A stretch of 64,000 bases of DNA, taken from NCBI GenBank assembly GCA_947455215.1, contig CANGNA010000013.1, positions 1 through 64,000 on the forward strand, given 5' to 3'. Position 1 is the first letter of the stretch. Each line of letters begins with the position of its first letter. The notes under the pieces were generated by a model. It saw only the letters and a program-made list of their open reading frames with translations, had not been told where the DNA came from and did no database searches. A program made the translations under genes and the position numbers. Source of the stretch: Chitinophagaceae bacterium (lineage in GTDB: Bacteria; Bacteroidota; Bacteroidia; Chitinophagales; Chitinophagaceae). This document shows, in pieces, positions 55,963 through 64,000 of this stretch.

Positions 55963-57396
55963 ATGACACCAGCATCTACATCGGCGCTAAAGAAACTGTC
56001 GGCCCTGGGCCTGGCGGCTATGGCTGTGCTGGCCATTGGAGGTGTGGTGTTTTACAAAGAGCGCCTGCTCTTTGCTGATTCCAGTTTTATTGCTTTTAAC
56101 ATACTGAACCTGGGCAAGCTGTATGTGCAGGAACACAGGTATGGCAGCTTTATTACCCAAATGGTATTGCTGGCCGGCTGCAAACTGCACCTGCCGATCT
56201 CGGTGGTGCTGAAGGGATACACATTCAGTTTCAATTTCTTTTACCTGCTGGTTGCGGCAGTGGTATATAGGTGCCGGCAGTATGCCTTGGTCATCATCAT
56301 GTCGCTATACTATGTGTTGCTGGTGAGCGATACTTATTTCTGGACCAATAACGAGATACACCAGGCCATAGCGTGGATGTTCCTGTTTTATGGCGTGGTG
56401 CTGCGCATGGCTGCCGATAAGGTACGGTGGCCGCTGTTGCTGCCCGTATTTGTATTGCTGGCCTTCCTGGCGCTGTATACGCATTTTATTGTGATCCTTC
56501 CTTTTGGTTTTTTATGGGTGTTCCTGTGGCTAAGGAACGAGGATTGGCCATTCAGCAAAAAGGAATCGTGGTGGCTGAGCGTGCTGCTGCTGCTGATAGT
56601 GGCCAGTAAGTTCCTGCTATTGAAAAGCAACAGCTATGACGATGCCCACCTGAACAACATTACGCACTTATGCCTTAGAGACCTGTACCTGTGCTACGTA
56701 AGCGATGGTGTGAAGGTCTTTCTGTACCGGGTACTTACCAACTACTGGGTAGTGTTGGGCATAGTACCCGCGGGGCTAATCGCGGCACGTAAGGCAAATA
56801 AGCAGGTAGCCATATGGAGCGCGATGGCAATAGTGGGCTATATAAGTATAATGGGCATTACCTACCCTATGGGCGATATACTACAGTTCCATATAGAAAG
56901 TGAATGGCAAAGCCTTGCCGTGATAATGTCTGCGGCATTTGTGTATTACGCACTGCCGGCAATGAATTTGAGAGTGGCTGCAGTGGCATTAGTATGTATA
57001 TTTTTAGCCCGTTTCTTTTATATCGGGCGGTCTGAGAAAATATTTAGCTGGCGCGTACGTTATACACAAAACGTATTGGATGCCATGAAAAATAAAGGTA
57101 TCAACAAACTGGTGTTGGCGAATGATAGTACCCTGCATGCGCAGTATATGCTCGACTTTACCCTACCCGAGGAAAGCACACTATTGAGTGCCATGGACGG
57201 AGATGTGCCACAACGCACCTTTTTGTTTGCAGATACATATAGCATTGCCAACAGGGCAGATCTGGCCAATCCGAAGATGGTGCGTGCCAGCTGGAGCGGG
57301 ATGAAGCCTGCTGATTGGAACTATGAATATTTTAAACCGGATACTACACATCCTTATGTGATCACCACCATAAAAGACCTTTTCACTCGTCAATAA
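55963..57396 (+). CDS. Multi-membrane protein, copy 1
   Basis: Start chosen at ATG 55963 (MTPASTSALKK); a TTG lies just before. 477 residues, about 10-11 membrane segments and a soluble C-terminal part (about 360-470). It has homologous blocks with the following gene (FYKERLLFADSSFIAFNILN against FYKEKALFTDTAYVLFNIIN). The topology resembles GT-C glycosyltransferases or polymerases, but no catalytic motif was identified. Confidence 0.6.
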   Translation: MTPASTSALKKLSALGLAAMAVLAIGGVVFYKERLLFADSSFIAFNILNLGKLYVQEHRYGSFITQMVLLAGCKLHLPISVVLKGYTFSFNFFYLLVAAVVYRCRQYALVIIMSLYYVLLVSDTYFWTNNEIHQAIAWMFLFYGVVLRMAADKVRWPLLLPVFVLLAFLALYTHFIVILPFGFLWVFLWLRNEDWPFSKKESWWLSVLLLLIVASKFLLLKSNSYDDAHLNNITHLCLRDLYLCYVSDGVKVFLYRVLTNYWVVLGIVPAGLIAARKANKQVAIWSAMAIVGYISIMGITYPMGDILQFHIESEWQSLAVIMSAAFVYYALPAMNLRVAAVALVCIFLARFFYIGRSEKIFSWRVRYTQNVLDAMKNKGINKLVLANDSTLHAQYMLDFTLPEESTLLSAMDGDVPQRTFLFADTYSIANRADLANPKMVRASWSGMKPADWNYEYFKPDTTHPYVITTIKDLFTRQ

Positions 57397-58835
57397 TGAC
57401 CCAAGACCCAAGATCAAAAAAGTTAGCATTCATTAGCCTTGGTGCTATGCTTGTGTTGGTAGCCGGCTCAGCCTGGTTTTACAAGGAAAAGGCGCTTTTC
57501 ACAGATACTGCTTATGTGTTGTTCAATATCATCAACAACGGGCAGTTGGCGATTCAGTTCAACCGGTATGGGGCGCTGATAGCGCAAGGAGTCCCATATT
57601 TAGGCCAGATGCTGCATATGCCCCTAAAGACCATGCTGATCATGTATGCCGCCTGGCCATACTTATGCTACAGCATTGTGGCAGGGGTACTTATTTTGCG
57701 GTACCGGCAATACAACCTGGCTATATTAATGGCCTTGTTCTATGTGCTATTTGTTAGCCAGTCGTTTTACTGGGGCAGCGAGATCCCGCAAGGCATGGCC
57801 TTCCTGTTTCTGATGATGGGCACTGCATTGCATATGGGTAACAGGAATGTGGGGTTGTGGAAAATAGCAGTCCCTTTTGTTTTTTGTGGTGTGGTCGCTA
57901 TGTTCACCCATTTTACTATAATGGTAGCGGGTGTGTACCTGTGGGTCTACTTACTGTTAGATAAGGGTAGCTGGCCATTCACAAGGCAGCGAACTATATT
58001 GTTGAGCATACTGCTATTAGCTTGTATTGCTTCTAAGTTTGTTTATTCATTGGTGATTGCCAAAGGCACCGGCGATGGACCGTTCCTGAAAAATGTATTT
58101 ACTTGCTCTATTCGGGATATATACCATATGTTCTCTACCCCAGTGGTCCGTACGTTTTTGTATAGGTGTATCACCGTATATTGGGTGGGGACGATAGTGT
58201 TTTTATCAGGTATGATACGCTTGTTCCAAAGAAGAAAATATATCCTTGCAACATGGACAATGCTAAGTGTGCTAGGATATATGTGTGTCGTCTCCCTGAC
58301 CTTCACAGAATGGGGGGAAACGGCCTCGGTTTTCCATATAGAGAGTGAATGGCTCTGCATGTCAGTTTTGCTCATTACGCCCTTTGCTTTTGATTTTCTG
58401 CGGGCGGCTAAGGGTGGGTATTTACTGCTGTTGCTGCCACTCATCTTTATTGCACGGTTTGTGTACATTTACCAGGCAGTTGCCCCATTTGAGACCCATT
58501 TGCAAATGCAGGCTCGTGCATTGGGAAGTATGAAACAAAAAGGCATTAGGAAGGTAGCGATAGTTTGGACAGCAACCTTCTCCAAACCATATGTTGCCGA
58601 CTGGGCAGCGCAATATGAGACAATGCTATCATCAGCTTTGGATGGAGATAGCCCGCAGTATAATTACTGCGTGGTGCGGGAAGAGGATACACTGCGGATA
58701 AAGGCGCTGAAACCAGCGGCATTCGCAATGGCATTTACAACACCCGCCCCGTTACAGCTAAATAGGCAATATTTCAGGATGGACACTGTGCAGGACTGGA
58801 AAGTGATGACATATGAAGAACTAACAGAAAAATAA
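57396..58835 (+). CDS. Multi-membrane protein, copy 2
   Basis: A 479-residue paralogue of the preceding protein along its whole length, including the membrane core and the C-terminal soluble part (SALDGDSPQYNY against SAMDGDVPQRTF). It overlaps the first gene by one base (TAATG), so the two are translationally coupled and may form a heterodimer. Function unknown. Confidence 0.6.
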   Translation: MTQDPRSKKLAFISLGAMLVLVAGSAWFYKEKALFTDTAYVLFNIINNGQLAIQFNRYGALIAQGVPYLGQMLHMPLKTMLIMYAAWPYLCYSIVAGVLILRYRQYNLAILMALFYVLFVSQSFYWGSEIPQGMAFLFLMMGTALHMGNRNVGLWKIAVPFVFCGVVAMFTHFTIMVAGVYLWVYLLLDKGSWPFTRQRTILLSILLLACIASKFVYSLVIAKGTGDGPFLKNVFTCSIRDIYHMFSTPVVRTFLYRCITVYWVGTIVFLSGMIRLFQRRKYILATWTMLSVLGYMCVVSLTFTEWGETASVFHIESEWLCMSVLLITPFAFDFLRAAKGGYLLLLLPLIFIARFVYIYQAVAPFETHLQMQARALGSMKQKGIRKVAIVWTATFSKPYVADWAAQYETMLSSALDGDSPQYNYCVVREEDTLRIKALKPAAFAMAFTTPAPLQLNRQYFRMDTVQDWKVMTYEELTEK

Positions 58836-58845
58836 AAGTAGAGAG

Positions 58846-59361
58846 ATGCATACAAAGAAACCAATGGATTCGCTGGTGACGATGTCGGAGCTGGTGTTGC
58901 CGAATGATACGAATACGCTGGGCAACCTGATGGGTGGCCGCCTGATGTACTGGATGGACATTGCGGGTGCTATAGCCGCGCAGAAGCACTGCAACTGCCC
59001 TGTAGTAACTGCATCTGTAGATAATATCTCTTTTGCCAGCCCGGTAAAGCTGGGCAATGTGTTGAGTATTGAGGCTAAGGTGACAAGGTCGTTCAACTCG
59101 TCGATGGAGGTGTACCTGAGGGTATGGGGTGAGGATATTGCCGCACAGTACAAGTACCTGTCGAACGAAGCTTACATGACCTTTGTAGCGCTTGACCCCA
59201 ATGGTAAGCCGCGCAAGGTACCCGAACTGATACCAGAAACCGATAGCGAGAAAAAGATATTTGACGGTGCGCTACGCCGCCGCCAGCTGAGGCTGATACT
59301 TGGCGGTAAAATGAAACCGGAAGAAGCCACAGAACTGAAGGCATTGTTTATGCAGGAATAA
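58846..59361 (+). CDS. Acyl-CoA thioesterase, hot-dog fold
   Basis: A 171-residue YciA/ACOT-type thioesterase. It has the pattern ELVLPNDTNTLGNLMGGRLMYWMDIAGAIAA, with the catalytic-region Asn/Asp, followed by VTASVDNISFASPVKLGNVLSIEAKV. It hydrolyses acyl-CoA esters. The C-terminal 50 residues are helical. It lies 10 bases after the membrane pair. Confidence 0.88.
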   Translation: MHTKKPMDSLVTMSELVLPNDTNTLGNLMGGRLMYWMDIAGAIAAQKHCNCPVVTASVDNISFASPVKLGNVLSIEAKVTRSFNSSMEVYLRVWGEDIAAQYKYLSNEAYMTFVALDPNGKPRKVPELIPETDSEKKIFDGALRRRQLRLILGGKMKPEEATELKALFMQE

Positions 59362-59369
59362 GCTGAGTG

Positions 59370-60677
59370 ATGAAACAACCGATAACGATCTTCTGGTTCA
59401 GGCGAGACCTGCGCCTGCACGATAATGCCGGGCTGTACCATGCGCTGAAGATGGGCGTGCCGGTATTGCCCGTATTCATATTTGATACTGATATACTCGG
59501 CGACCTGAAAGATAAGGCGGACAGGCGGCTGGACTTTATACACAGAACGCTGGTGCAAATGCATGCAACCCTGGAGCAGCAAGGCAGTACGCTGCACGTG
59601 TTTCACGGCAAGCCGCTGGATTGTTTCAGGGAGATAATTGATACCTATTCTGTATCCGCTGTTTATACCAACCACGATTATGAGCCTTATGCGCGACAGC
59701 GCGATGAGGCTGTGCGCGCCTATCTTGACGCCAATGGAATAGCGTTTCACACCTTTAAAGACCAGGTGATATTTGAAAAGAGCGAGGTGGTAAAAGACAA
59801 TGGCGAGCCGTATACCGTTTACACACCTTACAGCAGAAAGTGGAAGGAGAAAATGAAGGATTTTTATTTAAGTTCTTATCCTGTAAAGAAATATGAACAA
59901 CATTTCCTGAAAACGAAGCCCACAGCTATGCCAACCCTGGAAGCGCTTGGCTTTGAGGCAACAGACGTTGATGTGCCGCCGGTAGTGCTTGATGAGCAGG
60001 TGGCCAGGAAGTATGATGAAACCCGCGACCTGCCCGCCATACATGGCACCACACACATGGGCCTGCACCTGAGGTTTGGCACAGTGAGTGTGCGGCAACT
60101 GGCAACTGAAGTAAAAGAGCTGAACGGCACCTTGTTGAACGAGCTGATATGGCGGGAATTCTTCATGATGATCTTATGGCACTTTCCGTATGTGGTCAGT
60201 GGGTCGTTCAAGAAGGAGTATGATAATATACAGTGGCGCAATAATAAAGATGACTTTGCCAAATGGTGTGCCGGACAAACGGGCGTTGCGATAGTTGATG
60301 CCGGCATGAGGGAACTGAATACCACCGGCTTTATGCATAACCGCGTGCGGATGATAGTGGCCAGTTTTCTCACCAAGAACCTACTAATAGACTGGCGCTG
60401 GGGCGAGGCCTATTTTGCCGAGAAACTGCTGGACTATGATCTATCGGCGAACAACGGCAACTGGCAGTGGGCGGCAGGCAGCGGATGCGATGCCGCGCCT
60501 TATTTCCGCATCTTTAGCCCGGAACTGCAGACACAGAAATTTGATCCGCAACTGAAGTATGTACGCAAATGGGTGCCGGAGTTCGAAAGCCTGCAATACA
60601 AACCGATCATTGACATCAAGGCCTCGAGAGACCGCTGCCTGAAAGAGTACAAGCGGGCGCTGGGTAAGAGCGAATAA
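59370..60677 (+). CDS. phr: Deoxyribodipyrimidine photolyase
   Basis: A 435-residue class I cryptochrome/photolyase. The N-terminal Rossmann domain begins ITIFWFRRDLRLHDNAGL. The FAD domain has HLRFGTVSVRQLA, NELIWREFFMMIL, MRELNTTGFMHNRVRMIVASFL and DYDLSANNGNWQWAAG, all strongly conserved in CPD photolyases. It repairs pyrimidine dimers with blue light. ATG 59370 is preferred to the GTG three bases upstream. Confidence 0.93.
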   Translation: MKQPITIFWFRRDLRLHDNAGLYHALKMGVPVLPVFIFDTDILGDLKDKADRRLDFIHRTLVQMHATLEQQGSTLHVFHGKPLDCFREIIDTYSVSAVYTNHDYEPYARQRDEAVRAYLDANGIAFHTFKDQVIFEKSEVVKDNGEPYTVYTPYSRKWKEKMKDFYLSSYPVKKYEQHFLKTKPTAMPTLEALGFEATDVDVPPVVLDEQVARKYDETRDLPAIHGTTHMGLHLRFGTVSVRQLATEVKELNGTLLNELIWREFFMMILWHFPYVVSGSFKKEYDNIQWRNNKDDFAKWCAGQTGVAIVDAGMRELNTTGFMHNRVRMIVASFLTKNLLIDWRWGEAYFAEKLLDYDLSANNGNWQWAAGSGCDAAPYFRIFSPELQTQKFDPQLKYVRKWVPEFESLQYKPIIDIKASRDRCLKEYKRALGKSE

Positions 60678-60682
60678 ACAGG

Positions 60683-61702
60683 CTATGCACTGCGGTGCAC
60701 CTTTATTTTTTTGCTGAGCGCCAGGAAAGGCTTCTCAACGGCCAGGTAAAACAACCAGGCAAACAACACGCAAGAAACCACACATAAGAACCATGCAACA
60801 TAAAAATTAAGGTGCATGTATTTTTCGTAAAGCATGATGAAGCGTGTGGTAAGCGGCATATGCGTAAGATATATGGAATAGGAGATGGTACCCAGCCACA
60901 AGAAAAACCTGGGTACTTTCTTTACATAATAGATAGCGGGCAATGCGGCGATGCCGCCTAGTAGCATCAGCGGCGCGTTGGCAAAAGTTCTGCCAATAAG
61001 GTATTGCACGATACAAAACACAATATAGGTGGGCACCAACATGATATAGAACTCACGTATTGTTGTCTTACCCGTCATGTATAAAAACAGGGAGATGCCC
61101 ATAAGGAACAGCGGGAGATAAACAAATATGATATATGGATGCCCCGGAACAATTATAGTACTTAACGCCAATAGCCCGAAAAACGTAGCAAACATTTTCG
61201 TTTTGTTATTGCTGTTCAGTATCGGGAACACCAGCGATAGTGTAAGATAAAACTGGAACTCGACCGCTAATGTCCAATAAACCCAATTCAACCAGTGAGC
61301 ACCGGTGAAGGCATTGATGTAGGCAAGATGACCTAAAACAAATGGCCAGTTGATAGTGTATGGCCCACCATGGTACCATGGATAAAGTGTATTGATGTAG
61401 TTAAGTAATAGGACCAAAATTATGGAAACGATATAGGGAGGCTCTAACCGGACAAGGCGTTTTGACATAAAAAACCTAAAGTCGGAGAAATTATAATTGG
61501 CCTTATACATGGAATAGGGTATGATAAACCCTGATATTACAAGAAAAGTATTTACGCCAAACCCCAAAGGATTCAAGAACGCGCAGAATGCAGGATGTTG
61601 TGCCTCAAAACCTTTCGGAGAATGACAAAGCAGTACAAGAAAAGAAGCGATCCCCCTCAGCATGTGGACAGAAAGAAAAAATTCCTGCTTCGGTTTTTCC
61701 AT
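60683..61702 (-). CDS. Acyltransferase-3 family membrane protein
   Basis: A 339-residue integral membrane acyltransferase with about ten helices. The N-terminal motif MLRGIASFLVLLCHSP has the catalytic-region His, and later there are SKRLVRLEPPYIVSI and FLWLGTISYSIYLTH, all typical of OafA-type enzymes that add acetyl or other acyl groups to surface sugars. Acceptor unknown. Convergent with the photolyase gene. Confidence 0.85.
   Translation of the reverse strand: MEKPKQEFFLSVHMLRGIASFLVLLCHSPKGFEAQHPAFCAFLNPLGFGVNTFLVISGFIIPYSMYKANYNFSDFRFFMSKRLVRLEPPYIVSIILVLLLNYINTLYPWYHGGPYTINWPFVLGHLAYINAFTGAHWLNWVYWTLAVEFQFYLTLSLVFPILNSNNKTKMFATFFGLLALSTIIVPGHPYIIFVYLPLFLMGISLFLYMTGKTTIREFYIMLVPTYIVFCIVQYLIGRTFANAPLMLLGGIAALPAIYYVKKVPRFFLWLGTISYSIYLTHMPLTTRFIMLYEKYMHLNFYVAWFLCVVSCVLFAWLFYLAVEKPFLALSKKIKVHRSA
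60686..60706 (+). terminator. Possible terminator after the photolyase gene
   Basis: A 5-bp stem TGCAC/GTGCA with a 4-base loop, followed by CCTTTATTTTTTT. It overlaps the last codons of the convergent acyltransferase gene. Confidence 0.45.
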
Positions 61703-61848
61703 AAGAAATATATTGGCTGTAAATATAGGGCATGTTTTTTATAACCGCCTGCCGCCGGTTGCGGGGCCACTAATTATAATAGAAAGACAACGACTCTGTA
61801 AGCGGCAATATCTGTTTCTGAAACCTGTCCGCAAAGGATAAAAAGTGG

Positions 61849-64000
61849 TTACAGTTTTACACACTTCTTTACTATGCTGCCATTGTTGCCAAATAAAGTG
61901 ATGTAGTATACTCCGGCCGGCAGATAATTGGTATTGATACTGGTCATGTTGCTGGTGAGCTGCAAATGCAACAGCGTTTGCCCAACACTGTTCGTAATGG
62001 TCAGTGTGTTGTATTGGGTTGCATCCAGTTTTATTGTCAGTTCGTCTGTAACAGGGTTAGGGAACACAAGCACATCTTTATTGATGGTGGTATTGCTTAC
62101 GCTTACCGGCCAGCACGCACTGGCTGGCAATATTGAGATGGCCATAGTGCTGGACTGACTGCCGCAACCGTTGGTATATGTGTAGGCCACTGAATCTATG
62201 CCTATATTAAGCCCTGTTACCAGGCCGGTGGATGTTACCACGGCATTATCGTTGCATACAGTCCACACCCCGCCTGTTGTTGCATTGGCCAGAGTGATCG
62301 AAGACCCCTGGCAAACTGTTGCTGCGCCGGTTATGGCGCCGGGATGAACGACAGTGTCTATGGATATAACCTGGCTGGCAATGCCGCTACCGCACGATGA
62401 ACTAACCGTGTAGTATACGGTATCGGTCCCCGGAGTGACCCCCGTGATGGATGAGCCGGACAGGGTGGCATTAGTGTTATACAGCGACCATACGCCGCCC
62501 GGAACTGTTGACATAAGTGTGAATGATGCCCCTGCACAAATAGCGTTGGAAGAGACGATAAAGCCGGGCTCAGGTGCGCCTACCTTAACAAGGTATTGCG
62601 ATACCACAGGGCCACATGCTGCCGGTAAAGAATAATAGACGAACACGTAACCGTCGGAAATGCCGGTAACACTGCCGCCAGATACTGTGGCATTGCTGTT
62701 GCTTACGCTCCATGTGCCGCCAGGCAATGATGCTGCTATGGAAATGGATGAGCCCGGACATACATTATCGGGGCCGCTCATGGCGGCTGTGGCAGGTGCA
62801 GGACCTGTTATGTTCTCTACGGTATTGGTCATCACCACGGGGTTCTCATCGAAGTAGATTCCTGCACGGCCCTGTATGTGCGTGCAATCGGGCAGGCCTG
62901 TTTTTGTTTTTACGGTGTACACCAGCATACCATGACACAGGTTGTGGTGCGAACTATCGAGCAGGTTGATGTGCGGGAAATCGAATTTTACAATGTTGTG
63001 TCCGCCTGCGGTGAATTTGTATATGTCCATAGCAGCGGATGCGGCTACTATGTTCAATGTACCCGGATCAACATTATCTGACAGCGTATCGAGCACATAG
63101 ATATTGTATGCCGTATCGTTGCCGGTATTTTCGAAGCCTATGGTGTATTCCAGCTTTGTGCCTGACGGGATATAGCCGGCAGGGCTAACCTGTATGAAAT
63201 TAGGGTCGTATCCGGACCTCACTGTGTCTATGGGATTGGCTATATTGTCGGTTGTATCAGTATCGCCGGTAAAGGGGCCTATGATAGCAAGGGAGTGGAC
63301 TGTGTCTCCGGGAAGGTAAGCAGGCGTAAAGTCCGGCTTTTCTGCATAAATACTGATCATACCGGGTGGCGCAATTCCGGATAGTCCTGTGAAGTGCCAG
63401 ATCAGGGCATTGCCTATAGTTATGGTTGGTGCCGGGTCTGCGAATGGGTGTTGATATTTGGGGCTAATTGTAAATGTAACGGTTGCTTCGCCTGCTGTAC
63501 TACAGTGAAGGTTACTGGCTAACAGTGTGCCCATAAAAGCGTGATAACCACAGCGATTTGCTGTATGTATACTGAAATTATTGCCGGCAACTCCTGAGCA
63601 GGTCATACCGAAATAGCTGATATCCGCATTATAGTCTGATGTTATCAATGTGGTAGTCAACTCACCTGATACGGGTGCAGAAGGGAGTAGCCCGGCTGCT
63701 ATATCAATTATTCTGAGCCTGTAAATATCTCCGGCCACTCCGTACGCTGTATAATAAAAGCCGCTTGTAGTGTTTATGGTATCTATAGCAACGCCATTAG
63801 AATCCACTTCCACACTAGCCGGATAATAACACAACGGATCTGCGCCGTCATCATATACCCCGTTTCCATTTCTGTCTACATAAAATTTTGCCTGTAGCAC
63901 ATTGCACATTTTGTATTGATAGCTATAAGTTGCAGAATCTATTGCCACAGCCCCGTTCATGAAAATAGTTTTAAGTGTGTACGTGCCTGGCATTTCATAG
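61849..64000 (-). CDS. Large T9SS-sorted surface protein (5' end outside the window)
   Basis: The frame is open to the right edge, so the first codons are missing; 714 or more residues are seen. It has a DUF7619-like module (GYDPNFIQVSPAGYIPSG, IGFENTGNDTAYNIYVLDTL), followed by three or four Ig-like repeats of the pattern GGTWSVSNSNATVSGG, and a T9SS type A sorting domain at the end (LVFPNPVTDELTIKLD to KCVKL). The modules resemble those of the protein at 32520-36626, so the two belong to one family of surface proteins. Confidence 0.75.
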   Translation of the reverse strand, partial: YEMPGTYTLKTIFMNGAVAIDSATYSYQYKMCNVLQAKFYVDRNGNGVYDDGADPLCYYPASVEVDSNGVAIDTINTTSGFYYTAYGVAGDIYRLRIIDIAAGLLPSAPVSGELTTTLITSDYNADISYFGMTCSGVAGNNFSIHTANRCGYHAFMGTLLASNLHCSTAGEATVTFTISPKYQHPFADPAPTITIGNALIWHFTGLSGIAPPGMISIYAEKPDFTPAYLPGDTVHSLAIIGPFTGDTDTTDNIANPIDTVRSGYDPNFIQVSPAGYIPSGTKLEYTIGFENTGNDTAYNIYVLDTLSDNVDPGTLNIVAASAAMDIYKFTAGGHNIVKFDFPHINLLDSSHHNLCHGMLVYTVKTKTGLPDCTHIQGRAGIYFDENPVVMTNTVENITGPAPATAAMSGPDNVCPGSSISIAASLPGGTWSVSNSNATVSGGSVTGISDGYVFVYYSLPAACGPVVSQYLVKVGAPEPGFIVSSNAICAGASFTLMSTVPGGVWSLYNTNATLSGSSITGVTPGTDTVYYTVSSSCGSGIASQVISIDTVVHPGAITGAATVCQGSSITLANATTGGVWTVCNDNAVVTSTGLVTGLNIGIDSVAYTYTNGCGSQSSTMAISILPASACWPVSVSNTTINKDVLVFPNPVTDELTIKLDATQYNTLTITNSVGQTLLHLQLTSNMTSINTNYLPAGVYYITLFGNNGSIVKKCVKL

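Overview
The window looks like the chromosome of a member of the Bacteroidota, most like the Chitinophagaceae/Sphingobacteriia side of the phylum. The evidence is a SusC/SusD pair, several proteins with signal peptides and C-terminal type IX secretion (T9SS) sorting domains, lipoproteins with SCK/SCR-type lipoboxes, few Shine-Dalgarno sequences, and promoter boxes of the TAnnTTTG type. No rRNA, tRNA or CRISPR array was seen.

Region 1 (1-26.8 kb) is mostly ordinary chromosome. It holds a cut-off DUF4143-type ATPase preceded by two palindromes, a glycosidase-like lipoprotein, an AT-rich DUF2971 gene, radA, an oligoendopeptidase F flanked by inverted GCAAAG-rich repeats, two degenerate LytM proteins (one EnvC-like), yicC, a hicBA module, a nitrilase-family amidase, a susC-susD-lipoprotein operon, a glycosyltransferase, a hibernation factor, an oligopeptide-type binding protein, a VapBC-like pair whose toxin is frameshifted, a PIF1-like helicase and two outer-membrane barrels.

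Region 2 (26.8-48.9 kb) is the striking part. A nearly complete set of Mu-like myovirus head and tail genes is split into two operons that point away from each other. The left (minus) operon carries small and large terminase, a gp36-like connector, the portal and a gp37-like tail protein. The right (plus) operon carries prohead protease/scaffold, capsid, a holin candidate, an endolysin, sheath, tube, a frameshifted tail chaperone, tape measure, baseplate and fibre. I see no integrase, transposase, repressor or replication gene. Between the operons lies a 1368-residue NHL/T9SS surface protein. Each operon is headed by the same 76-bp control element: 51 bp are identical, with three ATCATGC-type half-sites at two-turn spacing. 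In both, a CAnCTTTG box follows exactly 32 nt after the last half-site. At both outer edges the phage genes overlap the convergent neighbouring genes by a few bases, with no attachment scar. This fits a long-resident, host-controlled particle such as a gene transfer agent better than a recent prophage, but that is inference.

Region 3 (48.9-64 kb) has mreBCD on the minus strand. A tightly packed plus-strand run follows: carB (without the usual C-terminal regulatory domain), a T9SS protein, two paralogous multi-membrane proteins, an acyl-CoA thioesterase and a photolyase. The window ends with an acyltransferase-3 membrane protein and the 3' part of another large T9SS protein.
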